DNA of 64,000 nt. Origin: Planctomycetales bacterium ZRK34 (GTDB lineage: Bacteria; Planctomycetota; Phycisphaerae; Phycisphaerales; Zrk34). The position numbers were made by a program, and so were the translations under genes. Location of the stretch: the NCBI GenBank assembly GCA_014873095.1, contig CP050848.1:4027850-4091849 (forward strand). The letters are read 5' to 3'. Numbering within the stretch: the stretch's first letter is position 1; each line of letters starts with the position of its first letter. This document shows positions 10,879 to 19,914 of this stretch, one piece after another. The notes under the pieces were generated by a model. It saw only the letters and a list, made by a program, of their open reading frames with translations. It was not told the DNA's origin and searched no databases.

Positions 10879-12134
10879 AACGGCGCCACATGACAACCCG
10901 CGGCTTCACGATGCTCGAAATGCTCATCGCCATGGCGATCACAATCGGCATCGTGCTGTTCATCAACCAGGTTTTCAGTAGCGTCAAGGATGCCGTCAGC
11001 AGCGGCATCGGCCTCAGCCGCGTCATTCAGAATGCGCGTGTCGCCCGGGCGCAGATGACCGAAGACGCCCGCGCAATGGTCAAGCCTTCGGACGAAGGTT
11101 TCCTGATGGTTGTCAACAAGGATATGGCAAACGTCTACATGACGCCCGACGCGGCGACACCTTTTGCCAAAGTGCCCAGCGATCAGTTGTGTTTCGCTCG
11201 TCTTCGCGGCGATTTGGAGCCGGTCACGCCGGGTAAAACAGATTCAATCTCCAGTACGTCGGATGCGAACCATGTCAAGATATGGTACGGCCATGCCCTG
11301 CGATTGAAGGACGATGGTACGGACTATACCCCCCTTAAACCGTATCTTGGCCCGACCAGCCTTAATCAGGCTGATCCGAACTACTATGCGATCAACTGGA
11401 TCATGGGCCGCCAGGCGCTGTTTCTCGACGAGGGGCCCAACAACCCGCAGCAGATTTACAGTTACGGGGCGCAGACAGATATGCAGATTGCCGGCTACAC
11501 CGGCGAGCCCGCCAGTGACGTGGATGACAAGTTATACATGGCGTTGACCGATGTCTCAGGCAATGTCTCTGCAAGCGGGCCGGCCACTTTGCAGGATATT
11601 TCCAATGACTTGATTGTGCCCGCCAATGGTGGAAGTGGGGGGCCGGAGAATGCGATCAAATACACCTATGTCAGAGCAGACCAGCGGCTGCGTGTGAATC
11701 CCTATCCGGTGTATAAGAGCGAGGATGCCGACAGGCAATACGGGGCATGGCAGCTCGCACAGACACACCCATATTTTGTTCCGAATGTGACCAGCATCCA
11801 GGTGGAAGTTGCTGCGGACTGGTTTGACAAAGCGAACAATGTGGAAGATCAGCAGGATGGCCTGATCGACACGGATAACCAGGGCGGCATTATCTGGTAT
11901 AGCGAACACCACTGGAATTCTGCCATCAAGAACAGGATCAAGACTTATAGAGCGAGTCTCGGGGGGGACACTCAGAACGCTGACAGATTGTTTTTGTGGA
12001 CCAGGGACAACCAGCCAAAGTGGCCTTACCTGATTCGCGTCACGTATCGGTTGACCGATGAGAAGGGGCGAGTTGCGTCTCAGACCGGTCTGGGGCGTAT
12101 GTTTGAAGTCATTCTTCCCGTCAATCGCAATTGA
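10875..12134 (+). CDS. PilW/GspJ-like minor prepilin
   Basis: Prepilin-like protein of 419 aa. A short basic leader (MKRRHMTTRG) precedes FTMLEMLIAMAITIGIVLFINQVF, which fits GspJ/PilW-type minor pilins, normally the partner of GspI and GspK at the fibre tip. The C-terminus PYLIRVTYRLTDEKGR is typical of PilW/GspJ (a strand predicting a beta-sheet that ends RVTY.L). It is longer than most GspJ proteins (about 200-250 aa), with an extra central domain. Start by ATGA overlap with the preceding gene. Confidence 0.86.
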   Translation: MKRRHMTTRGFTMLEMLIAMAITIGIVLFINQVFSSVKDAVSSGIGLSRVIQNARVARAQMTEDARAMVKPSDEGFLMVVNKDMANVYMTPDAATPFAKVPSDQLCFARLRGDLEPVTPGKTDSISSTSDANHVKIWYGHALRLKDDGTDYTPLKPYLGPTSLNQADPNYYAINWIMGRQALFLDEGPNNPQQIYSYGAQTDMQIAGYTGEPASDVDDKLYMALTDVSGNVSASGPATLQDISNDLIVPANGGSGGPENAIKYTYVRADQRLRVNPYPVYKSEDADRQYGAWQLAQTHPYFVPNVTSIQVEVAADWFDKANNVEDQQDGLIDTDNQGGIIWYSEHHWNSAIKNRIKTYRASLGGDTQNADRLFLWTRDNQPKWPYLIRVTYRLTDEKGRVASQTGLGRMFEVILPVNRN

Positions 12135-12172
12135 GAGGGCGATTGTCTGCTCGTGATCGAAAGGAACCGAAC

Positions 12173-15160
12173 ATGAACACCTGTGGGAAGCACAACATGA
12201 ACCGACTGAACACAACGAACCTCAACGCCCGGCGGCGCGGCTCGGTGCTGCTGCTGGTGGTGGCGGTATTGCTGCTGGTCTTCATCCTCGGGCTGATGTT
12301 CATGGAGATCGCCCGGCTGGACCGCGCCTCGACAGTCAACTTCACCGCCGCCCAGGACCTGGAGATGGTCTTCAACGTCACCGTCTCCAAGATCGAAAGC
12401 CAGATCAAGGACGACCTGGGCATTGTCGACAACGCCGCTTCGCCGTCGACACCGACGCCTGGGGACGCGACCGATGATGTCTTGTTCGCCGACGGCAAGC
12501 AGGAAACCTACGACTACCCCGGCGATCTGGACCGGTGGCTGGCGTCGTTCGAGCCTTATGATCAGGCCACTGGCCTGACCCGTCAGGCCTCCAGCATTGA
12601 TGAGACCATGCGATACAGCAACGTGAGGCCCGATGCCGACGCCGACGGCGACGGACTCTTCGATTCGATCTGGCAGCCAGCCCCGATTCCGATCTTCAAC
12701 GGCATCTCCTACCGCGTGGCCGTCCGCACGATCGACCTGTCGAGCATGGTGAATCTGAACGTGGCGACGTCGCAGGTTGACGCATCAACGGGCGCTTACG
12801 ACACGAACTCGGACGCCGCGGCGACAGAGGCGTCGAGGTGGTTGAATCCCTGCGACATTGACGCCGGCGGGATGATGTTCCGTTTCCGTACATTGACATC
12901 GCCGCCGTTGCCGGCGGCCGCGCCGACGGCGATGACTCAGATCAAAGACCTGCTGGACGCCCGCATGACGGCTGACTACGGCATGCCAACCCAAGCGGCT
13001 GCTCGCGAATCCTATTGGATCAATGTGGTCAGTATGAATTACCCAACGGGATATTACAAAGCTGACCCGTCGACGGAGCAGTTCCCCATCAGCTACCGCA
13101 ACGGCCTGCACAAATCTGATTTCAGCACGACGCTGGCCAGAGAGTATCTCTATAACATCTTCCGCTACGCCTCCACCGCTTCCGCCACCATCCCGGAGGT
13201 CAGCGAGTCGATCTACTCCGACGTTAAGACGTCGACCGACTTGCCGACCTACTACCAGAACAACGCCAAGCTGTTCTTCACCACCATCAGCGGGGCCAAT
13301 ATCTATGCCCAGCCGTTTAACAGCGATGTGGTCGCCACGGCCGACAGCTACAATCGGCCCGTGGTCAAGCGCGACATCAACAACCTGACGCCTGATGAAC
13401 TGCGCCAGAAGATTCTCGATGTGTTGAACCTCGGCACGTTCACGCTGCCGCAGGGGATGAACAACGACCAGTTTGCTGCACAGTTCGCCGCCAACCTGAC
13501 CGACTACATGGATACCGACAGCGAACTGACCAAGGTCAACGACGGCACGGTCGACCGCTACGGTTTCGAAGCGTTGCCGGTTATTAGCGAGGTGTATGCC
13601 CAGCGGTTTTACAAGATCAATTCTGCGACAGAGACTGCGGCTGGTAGTGGTATCTGGACGGTCACATGGCAGCAGCAGGGAGATGCTGGTTACGCTGTTG
13701 AGATCCGCAATCCATTCCGCAAGCCAGCCGATATCGAGTCGGTGTATCTTCACGTCGGTGGGGTACCCTGGGGTAAGCTTTCAGCTTTGATGGGTGGGCA
13801 GACAACACTCGCTCCTGATGAAGTGGCAGTGATCTACAGAGATTCTTCTGGGGGCACAACAGACGCGATCGGGCCCGCAGGAGATGCGACTGGACTGATG
13901 CCGGCGCCTCTCGCGGAAAACCCGGGCACGCTTGTGACAGAACCTGCGACAGCCAATTGGCCGGGAGCCGGTGCAACTGCCACTGCGCCCATTACAGCAG
14001 AATTGAGGGCGACTGCAGATGATGGCACTTCTACTGAATTGTCTTGGTCATATTGGAAAGTCGAAGGTGCTGAGAATATGCCCGATTCGCTTGATGAGTC
14101 CGGCTACGCTTCTGCAACCGACCCGAGCACGCTGAATATCACTGGTTATCGCCAAACATCAGCGATTGGTGCTAGCAACGGATTGAATTTGCTGACGGTG
14201 TTGCCTAGCGAATATCTTGCATCTTCCACAGCATCGCCCCTGGCAGCACGCGATACGGGGCTGGATATGCTTGGTGAAAGTCTTAAGCCTGGTGGTGCAG
14301 CCGGCCATATACCCGCAGCAGCGGCTACACAAGAGCAGCTGGTCATCCTTGATGATCCGGGTGATGCGACTTACACGGATGGGAAAATGACGCATGTCGG
14401 TGACTTGGCCTTGATCGCGGCCATTCCGATGGACGGCACCAAGACGATTTCCGAAGCATGGAACGGGGCTACTACTGCGGACGGTTTCCGCCTGAATTTC
14501 GCCTCGACGGAGCTTGTTGATGTCGATGATCTGGCTGTGTCTTTCCCGGTGTTGCTGATGAATCGACTCACAACGCTCAGCCCGTTGGAAGACGGTCTGG
14601 GTACTGCTGATTTGTTCCTTCCCGGCACGCTGAACATCAACACCGCGGACCGGGAAACCCTGCTGTACGCCTTGCCCCTGCCGGGGACGCAAGCTGAAAA
14701 AGAGGCCATGATCGATGCGATCCTCGCGTACCGTGATTATGACCCGGACGACGCCAACACCGAGCGCCCCAATATTGCCGATTGGCGCACCAACCAGGGT
14801 ATCGCATTTCTCGGCGAGTTGATGAATCTCGACCAGATGCCGACAAAGACAATGCCGTTCATGACTGACGGTATGGACACCCGCCTGATGAACAGCACCG
14901 TGGTCGATTTCCTGTCCAACCCCGATGACACCAACGGCGACGGCATCATCGATGATCGCGAAGAAAAAACGATGATCGGCCGCTGGCTGGCGCAGGTCTG
15001 CTCGACGCGGAGTGATGTGTTTTTGACTTATCTGCGCGTGCAGGGGGTGAACCCGACGGACAACACCATCATGAACGAGAAGCGCGTCATGATTCTGTTT
15101 GATCGTTCGAAGGTGCTTGGGGCTGCCGATTCGGTGAGCGTCACGCAGCAGGCCAACTGA
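12173..15160 (+). CDS. Very large GspK-like minor pseudopilin
   Basis: Putative tip subunit of the pseudopilus, 995 aa. I chose ATG 12173 because AAAGGAA lies 6-12 bases upstream; an upstream TTG in frame overlaps the previous stop and has no such site. The N-terminus RRGSVLLLVVAVLLLVFILGL is a pilin-like helix after Gly but lacks Glu5, as GspK proteins do. Near residues 820-870 a helix-hairpin-helix-like PGTLNINTADRETLLYALP segment matches the DNA-binding-like fold embedded in GspK. Typical GspK is about 320 aa, so this is roughly three times longer, with a large unassigned middle part. It closes the pilin operon. Confidence 0.82.
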   Translation: MNTCGKHNMNRLNTTNLNARRRGSVLLLVVAVLLLVFILGLMFMEIARLDRASTVNFTAAQDLEMVFNVTVSKIESQIKDDLGIVDNAASPSTPTPGDATDDVLFADGKQETYDYPGDLDRWLASFEPYDQATGLTRQASSIDETMRYSNVRPDADADGDGLFDSIWQPAPIPIFNGISYRVAVRTIDLSSMVNLNVATSQVDASTGAYDTNSDAAATEASRWLNPCDIDAGGMMFRFRTLTSPPLPAAAPTAMTQIKDLLDARMTADYGMPTQAAARESYWINVVSMNYPTGYYKADPSTEQFPISYRNGLHKSDFSTTLAREYLYNIFRYASTASATIPEVSESIYSDVKTSTDLPTYYQNNAKLFFTTISGANIYAQPFNSDVVATADSYNRPVVKRDINNLTPDELRQKILDVLNLGTFTLPQGMNNDQFAAQFAANLTDYMDTDSELTKVNDGTVDRYGFEALPVISEVYAQRFYKINSATETAAGSGIWTVTWQQQGDAGYAVEIRNPFRKPADIESVYLHVGGVPWGKLSALMGGQTTLAPDEVAVIYRDSSGGTTDAIGPAGDATGLMPAPLAENPGTLVTEPATANWPGAGATATAPITAELRATADDGTSTELSWSYWKVEGAENMPDSLDESGYASATDPSTLNITGYRQTSAIGASNGLNLLTVLPSEYLASSTASPLAARDTGLDMLGESLKPGGAAGHIPAAAATQEQLVILDDPGDATYTDGKMTHVGDLALIAAIPMDGTKTISEAWNGATTADGFRLNFASTELVDVDDLAVSFPVLLMNRLTTLSPLEDGLGTADLFLPGTLNINTADRETLLYALPLPGTQAEKEAMIDAILAYRDYDPDDANTERPNIADWRTNQGIAFLGELMNLDQMPTKTMPFMTDGMDTRLMNSTVVDFLSNPDDTNGDGIIDDREEKTMIGRWLAQVCSTRSDVFLTYLRVQGVNPTDNTIMNEKRVMILFDRSKVLGAADSVSVTQQAN

Positions 15161-15167
15161 TCGGCGG

Positions 15168-15620
15168 TCAACGCTTGCGGGCGAGGGCTTCGGCGCTGGC
15201 CAGTGAATCGCACTGTTCGTTTTCGGGGTGGCCGGCGTGGCCGCGGGTCCATTCGACGGTCACGTCGTGTTGTTGATTCAGGGCGTCGAGCTTTTGCCAG
15301 AGGTCGGCGTTGAGGACGGGTTTCTTATCGCTCTTGCGCCAGCCGCGCTTCTTCCATCCCGGCATCCACTGGGTCAGACCTTTGAGTACGTATTCGCTGT
15401 CGCCGACGAGGTGGACGCGGCTGCGGTCGGTCAGGGCGGCAAGACCTTCGATGACGGCGGTCAGTTCCATGCGGTTGTTGGTCGTCTGGTCTTCACCGCC
15501 GGTCAGTTGCGTGACCTGGCCGTTGGCGGGGAACTTGAGGATCGCGGCCCATCCGCCGGGGCCGGGGTTGCCCAGGCAGGCGCCGTCGGTGAACAATTCG
15601 ACTTCCGTTAAATCCGACAT
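15168..15620 (-). CDS. rnhA: Ribonuclease HI
   Basis: Cuts the RNA strand of RNA-DNA hybrids in the cytoplasm. 150 aa, normal for RNase HI. Start chosen at MSDLTEVELF, with GGAG seven bases upstream, rather than ten codons earlier. The four catalytic acidic residues are visible in order: Asp in FTDGACLGNPGPGG, Glu in NNRMELTAVIEGL, Asp in HLVGDSEYVL and Asp in ENEQCDSLA; the catalytic His is in RGHAGHPENE. It is convergent with the pilin operon, seven bases apart, so the two transcripts face each other. Confidence 0.97.
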   Translation of the reverse strand: MSDLTEVELFTDGACLGNPGPGGWAAILKFPANGQVTQLTGGEDQTTNNRMELTAVIEGLAALTDRSRVHLVGDSEYVLKGLTQWMPGWKKRGWRKSDKKPVLNADLWQKLDALNQQHDVTVEWTRGHAGHPENEQCDSLASAEALARKR

Positions 15621-15660
15621 AAAAAACTCCATACGGGATTGCGGGTGCATGATAGCGGAC

Positions 15661-15712
15661 CGGGGTAGAATGTTGAAACCTCGAACTTTGAACTTTAAAC
15701 GCAGAACTTCAC
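15661..15712. repeat. GAACTTTGAACTTT word array and possible promoter
   Basis: Divergent gap between rnhA and the DUF4126 gene. GGTAGAATG resembles a -10 element for the plus-strand gene. It is followed by AACCTCGAACTTTGAACTTTAAAC, a member of the GAACT word arrays also present at 6875-6898 and 8415-8447. The array ends seven bases before the start codon, so it forms the mRNA leader and replaces an obvious Shine-Dalgarno site. Confidence 0.45.
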
Positions 15713-15713
15713 C

Positions 15714-16322
15714 ATGGATCAGCCGGCTCAGCTTGTGACAGGATTATGCATCGGCGTGGGACTCGCGGCGGCGTGCGGGTTTCGCGTGTTTGTTCCGCTG
15801 CTGGTGATGGCGGTGGGGGCGCGCTGGGGCGGGGTGATCACCGACCCGGGCTATGAGTGGGTGACCAGCGACATCGCGATCATCGGATTGAGCGTTGCCA
15901 CGGCGGTCGAGATCGCGGCGTATTACATTCCGTGGGTCGACAACCTGCTGGACACGATCGCCACGCCGATGGCGGTGGCGGCGGGCTCGGCGGCGATGGC
16001 GACGGTGCTCCCGGACATGGGGCCGATGTTCAAGTGGGGCACGGCCCTGATCGCCGGCGGCGGCACGGCGGGCGTGGTGCAGGGCGCGACCGTGGCGACC
16101 CGTGCCCTGTCGACCGCAACCACCGGCGGCGTCGCCAATCCGGTCGTCTCCACTGGCGAAAACGGCAGCGCCGTCGTGATGAGCATCCTCGCGATCGTGA
16201 TTCCGATCGTGGTGGCGATTCTGGTGCTGGTGGTGCTGATCTGGGCGATCCGCCGGATCATTCGCTGGCGGCGAAATCGGCGTGCGGCGATGGCCCCGGA
16301 TGAACCAACGCCGGCGGTATGA
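15714..16322 (+). CDS. DUF4126 family membrane protein
   Basis: Integral membrane protein of 202 aa, function unknown. The order is a hydrophobic N-terminal segment, a glycine/alanine-rich middle (the CGFRVFVPLLVMA motif near residue 20 and PWVDNLLDTIATPMAVAAG near 75 are typical of DUF4126), and a C-terminal transmembrane helix around 158-180 ending in a basic tail (RRIIRWRRNRR). Four to five helices are likely. No ribosome site is obvious; the start lies after a word-repeat array. Nothing in the neighbourhood assigns a role. Confidence 0.8.
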   Translation: MDQPAQLVTGLCIGVGLAAACGFRVFVPLLVMAVGARWGGVITDPGYEWVTSDIAIIGLSVATAVEIAAYYIPWVDNLLDTIATPMAVAAGSAAMATVLPDMGPMFKWGTALIAGGGTAGVVQGATVATRALSTATTGGVANPVVSTGENGSAVVMSILAIVIPIVVAILVLVVLIWAIRRIIRWRRNRRAAMAPDEPTPAV

Positions 16323-16334
16323 CCCAAGGTATTT

Positions 16335-16474
16335 GCCACGGAGACGCGGTGACACGGAGAAGGCGTTTGTTGACAGGATGTACATGATGGGACAGGAATG
16401 TTTGTGATATCCTTTCCGCATGATCCTGTTGATCCAGTCAATTTTCTCCTTCGCGGCTCCGCGTCACCGCGGTG
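16335..16474. repeat. Nested inverted repeats (CACGGAG family outside, ACAGGATG family inside)
   Basis: The gap between the DUF4126 gene and the CAAX-like protease is filled by two inverted repeats, one within the other. Outer arms: GCCACGGAGACGCGGTGACA... at 16335-16365 and its degenerate complement (TTCTCCTTCGCGGCTCC...) at 16443-16474. Inner arms: GACAGGATGTACATG at 16371-16385 and GATCCTGTTGATCCAGTC around 16422-16439. Both arms are made of repeated words rather than one exact copy. The transcript could fold into one long imperfect hairpin. Confidence 0.7.
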
Positions 16475-16496
16475 AGTATTTCCGAGCGATCTAAGG

Positions 16497-17411
16497 ATGG
16501 GTGATCAAATCGACGAAACAAAACAGGTGGAAAGCCTGGACCCCTCACAGAAGCTGGCTCAACGGCAGGCGGCTCGCGCGGCGCGCGGGTCGATGTTGCA
16601 GCGTTTGGATGAGTGGATGACCCAACACCCGTGGCACCCGCGGGTGTTTCCGTTTGTGGTGTACGTGGCGCTGCTGTGGGCCAGCGAGCCGGCTCGCATG
16701 TGGGCGCCGTGGGCTTTTCCGGTGGTTTACATACTGCAGTGTGTGGTCACGGCCTGGCTGCTGTGGCGATATCGGAAGTTGACCCCGGAGCTGAACTGGA
16801 AATTTCACTGGCTGGCGATACCTGCGGGGATTGTCGGGCTCGTCGGGTGGATATGGCTCGGGGATCTGATGGCCAGGCTGTGGTTCTCGGACGCAGGCAC
16901 GGATGTGCTGGCGGAGATGGGCCCGGCGCTGGGCTGGACGACGCTGAGCCTGCGGCTGCTGGGCATGGCGCTGGTGGTGCCGATGTTCGAGGAGCTGTTC
17001 TTTCGATCGGCGTTGTTGCGAAGCCTGTATGAACCGAAGCCGGCGCTGGCATCGGCGATTGATCTGCTCAGTGACTTGCCGGTGATCGGCGGGTGGGTCG
17101 GCGACACGCGGCTCGGCAAGTGGGCCGATCAGTATGACCGACCAATGCAGGCGCAGTTCGAGAAGGTTCCGGTCGGGCGGATCAGTTGGTTCAGCCTGAC
17201 GGCTTCGTGCGTGCTGTGGTGCCTGCTGAGCCATCACCCGCGTGACTGGCCGGGCACGTTCGTGTGCGGATTCGCCTGGGGATGGCTGGTGTGGATGACC
17301 AACCGCGGCGAGAAGAAACTCGGCATCGGCCCGGTCGTGTGGGCTCATGCGATCACCAATGCGCTGCTGTGGGGCTACGTGGTTTCCTACGGCGATTGGC
17401 GTTTTCTGTAA
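16497..17411 (+). CDS. CPBP-type membrane protease, CAAX prenyl protease-related (PEP-CTERM associated)
   Basis: Intramembrane metalloprotease of 304 aa with about eight hydrophobic segments. The EELFFRS motif near residue 166 is the EExxxR signature of CPBP/Abi proteases; further metal ligands are His in CLLSHHPRDW and His in VWAHAITNALLWGY. The layout, with the short linker between EELFFRS and the second half, is like the CAAX prenyl protease-related proteins often found in exosortase/PEP-CTERM genomes. PEP-CTERM proteins occur 32 kb downstream, but no exosortase is in the window. The first 40 residues are a charged cytoplasmic tail. Confidence 0.82.
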   Translation: MGDQIDETKQVESLDPSQKLAQRQAARAARGSMLQRLDEWMTQHPWHPRVFPFVVYVALLWASEPARMWAPWAFPVVYILQCVVTAWLLWRYRKLTPELNWKFHWLAIPAGIVGLVGWIWLGDLMARLWFSDAGTDVLAEMGPALGWTTLSLRLLGMALVVPMFEELFFRSALLRSLYEPKPALASAIDLLSDLPVIGGWVGDTRLGKWADQYDRPMQAQFEKVPVGRISWFSLTASCVLWCLLSHHPRDWPGTFVCGFAWGWLVWMTNRGEKKLGIGPVVWAHAITNALLWGYVVSYGDWRFL

Positions 17412-17463
17412 GCCGCCCGGGCGGTTATAGTGGTCGGACCTTTTTCCAACCAGGAGGCCCGCC

Positions 17464-18105
17464 ATGCGCATCGCAACCCTGCTCACCCTTTGCACCATCG
17501 CCGCCGGCTGCTGCACGTTGTGTGCTGATGACAGCGACGGTTTTGTCAGTCTCTTCGACGGCCGCACGCTCAACGGCTGGAAAGTCTCGGAGGAAAACCC
17601 CGGTTCCTTCAGCGTTGAGGATGGTGCGATCAAGGCCGCCGGCCCGCGGGCGCATCTGTTCTACGACGGCCCCGTCGCTGATCACAACTTCAAAAACTTC
17701 CACCTCAAAGCCCGCGTGATGGCCCGGCCGAATTCGAATTCCGGCCTGTACTTCCACACCCAATATCAAGCCGAGGCATGGCCGAGCAAGGGCTACGAGT
17801 GCCAGATCAACAACACCCACAAAGACCGCAAAAAGACCGGCGGTCTCTACGCCATCCAGGATGTGATGGACAACTCGCCCGCCAAGGACAACGAGTGGTT
17901 TGATTACGACATCATCGTCACCGGCAAGCACATCGTGCTGATGATCGACGGCAAGAAGACCGTTGACTACACCGAGCCGGACAATCCCGAGCGGCCCAAA
18001 GGTATGGCCGACCGCCTGATCTCCAGCGGCACCTTCGCCATCCAGGCCCACGATCCGAAGAGCGTTGTTTTCGTCAAGGACATCCGCGTCAAACCGCTGC
18101 CGTAA
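17464..18105 (+). CDS. Secreted DUF1080 (3-keto-disaccharide hydrolase-like) protein
   Basis: Exported protein of 213 aa with a signal peptide (MRIATLLTLCTIAAGCCTLCA) and one DUF1080 domain of concanavalin-like beta-sandwich fold. The opening FVSLFDGRTLNGWK and the closing VFVKDIRVKPLP are the family's edges; NSGLYFHTQY and GYECQINN are its core. Members are abundant in planctomycetes and some hydrolyse 3-keto-glycosides. AGGAGG stands eight bases before ATG. The Cys in AAGCC could allow lipidation but a normal signal peptidase site after LCA is equally possible. Confidence 0.9.
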   Translation: MRIATLLTLCTIAAGCCTLCADDSDGFVSLFDGRTLNGWKVSEENPGSFSVEDGAIKAAGPRAHLFYDGPVADHNFKNFHLKARVMARPNSNSGLYFHTQYQAEAWPSKGYECQINNTHKDRKKTGGLYAIQDVMDNSPAKDNEWFDYDIIVTGKHIVLMIDGKKTVDYTEPDNPERPKGMADRLISSGTFAIQAHDPKSVVFVKDIRVKPLP

Positions 18106-18171
18106 AGGTCGCGCCGCAGCCCGCTAGAATGGGGTGTTTGAACCTTACCGCCCCTTGGCAGGAGTTCATCG

Positions 18172-18900
18172 ATGAGCATCAGAAGGTGGAACATCACGAT
18201 TGGTTTGGCGCTGCTGCTGGGCATGATCAGCATGCAGTCGGCGTTGGCGCAGGCGGACACCGACGCCGCCGCCACGGCCAAACCCGCGCCGCCGGCGTTG
18301 AAACATCTCTCGATCAACCTGGAAAAAGGCTACGTCGATGTCGACGGCGTGATCTGCCTGAGTGAGGGGCTGTTGGAACTGATCGCCACCGTCCCTGCCT
18401 CCAAGGAGCACGAGGCGATCATCTCCTCCAAGGCCCGCCCCAAAAATATTCACCTGGCGCTGCTCATGCTCGGGCTCGAGCCCGGGTCGCCCGGCAAGTG
18501 GGAGTACACCGATGACAAGATCATCGCCCACGATCCCAAAGGCGATCACGTTCGCATCACCATGCGGTATGAAAAAGACGGCAAAACAGTCGAGCGGCCG
18601 GTCAACGAACTTGTGCGTGATTCCAAGACCAAGAAGGTGATGAAGGGCAACGAGTTCGTCTTTGCCGGATCGCGCATCGCCAAGCCTGCGCAGGGCGATC
18701 CGTTCTACGCCGCCGACGCCTCGGGCGATGTGGTCACGCTCGTGTCGTTCCCCGAAGAACTGATGGCGCTGCCGACGGCCGCGTCGAATTCCAACGAAAA
18801 TCTCGTCTGGGAAGCCAACACGTCGGCGATCCCCCCGATCGGCACGGATGTGACGTTGCGCATTTACGCGGTAAAAAAAGTCCAGAAGAAAGACAAATGA
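18172..18900 (+). CDS. Exported YdjY-domain-like protein
   Basis: Exported protein of 242 aa. A signal peptide (TIGLALLLGMISMQSALAQA) is followed by a domain that opens EKGYVDVDGVICLSEG and contains EHEAIISSKARPKNIHLALLMLGLEPG, the pattern I associate with the YdjY domain of planctomycetal secreted proteins; function unknown. GGAG precedes the ATG and GCTAGAATG 40-50 bases upstream may be a -10 element. It probably forms its own transcript after the DUF1080 gene. Confidence 0.75.
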   Translation: MSIRRWNITIGLALLLGMISMQSALAQADTDAAATAKPAPPALKHLSINLEKGYVDVDGVICLSEGLLELIATVPASKEHEAIISSKARPKNIHLALLMLGLEPGSPGKWEYTDDKIIAHDPKGDHVRITMRYEKDGKTVERPVNELVRDSKTKKVMKGNEFVFAGSRIAKPAQGDPFYAADASGDVVTLVSFPEELMALPTAASNSNENLVWEANTSAIPPIGTDVTLRIYAVKKVQKKDK

Positions 18901-18999
18901 TTCGATCTTGATCGCCGATGATCATTTTCGTGGTTATCGGGAACTGGGCGTGGTCGGATTCCAGCGGTCGCGGTTGTCATCCATGAATGTCATTGACTG

Positions 19000-19773
19000 A
19001 TGTCTGAATCCTCATCATCCCGCCGGTCGATGTCGCCCGACCATTACTTTTTGCGCTCGCAGGAGCCGCTGCAGTCGTTGATCTTCATGGCGCCGCTGAT
19101 CGTGCTCTACGAGGTCGGCGCGGTGCTGTACACGACCGACCCGCACACCGGGCACCGCGTGTCGAACCTGGCCCGATCCTTCATGAAGGATTTTCTGGAG
19201 CTGTTCGGCGCGGTCGGGGACTACCTGCCGGGGTTGGCGGTGGTGCTGGTGCTGCTGGCGTGGCACGTGGCGCGGCGGGACCGGTTGCGATTTGACCCGC
19301 GGTTGTATTTCGCGATGGCGATCGAGTCGCTGGCGCTGGCGATTCCACTGTTGATGTTCGGCCTGCTGATCGGGCCGCGCCAGGCGGCGGGGTATACCGC
19401 CGCGGCGCCGGACCTGTCGACGATGACCTGGCAGGCAGGCGTGGTGTTTTCCATCGGTGCGGGAGTTTACGAGGAACTGGTCTTCCGCCTGGCGGCGATC
19501 GCGATCCTGCACATGGTGTTTGTCGACATGCTCGCCGTGCCGGAAAAACGCGGGGCGATTCTGGCGGTGGTCTGTTCGGCGATCCTGTTTGCGGCGTATC
19601 ACTTTTCGGCCGGCGATCAGTTCACTTGGCCCAAGTTCGTGTTCTACTTCGCGGCGGGGATTTACTTTGCCGTGCTGTACGTGATGCGCGGCTTCGGCAT
19701 CGTCGTGGCGACACACGCTTTCTACGATGTGCTCGTGATCGCCATCTCCAAGGGGCTGTGGACTGCGAGTTGA
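19000..19773 (+). CDS. CPBP family intramembrane metalloprotease
   Basis: Membrane protein of 257 aa with about seven hydrophobic segments. The catalytic motif is EELVFRL (residues about 160-166), with the following His ligands in AAYHFSAGD and VATHAFYDV, which together define the CPBP/Abi (Rce1-like) fold. Unlike the protease at 16497 it has the compact standard layout. CPBP proteins may process prenylated or peptide substrates; the target cannot be guessed. Ends 20 bases before an ACAGGATG word repeat. Confidence 0.87.
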   Translation: MSESSSSRRSMSPDHYFLRSQEPLQSLIFMAPLIVLYEVGAVLYTTDPHTGHRVSNLARSFMKDFLELFGAVGDYLPGLAVVLVLLAWHVARRDRLRFDPRLYFAMAIESLALAIPLLMFGLLIGPRQAAGYTAAAPDLSTMTWQAGVVFSIGAGVYEELVFRLAAIAILHMVFVDMLAVPEKRGAILAVVCSAILFAAYHFSAGDQFTWPKFVFYFAAGIYFAVLYVMRGFGIVVATHAFYDVLVIAISKGLWTAS

Positions 19774-19795
19774 ATATGAACAACAGACCGTCGAC

Positions 19796-19861
19796 GGGAT
19801 GAACAGGATGTATGGCAAGGCATTTTTCTCCAGTGTCCGTCTTGATCCGGTTGATCCTGTC
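19796..19861. repeat. ACAGGATG inverted repeat
   Basis: Left arm GGGATGAACAGGATGTATGG at 19797-19816, right arm CTTGATCCGGTTGATCCTGTC at 19841-19861, separated by 24 bases. This is the same word family as the inner repeat at 16371-16439. It lies between the CPBP gene and xseB. Confidence 0.6.
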
Positions 19862-19914
19862 AAAACACGCTCTCCACTTCACCCGCCGCGTTGCGGTGGT
19901 ATCATGCGGGCATC

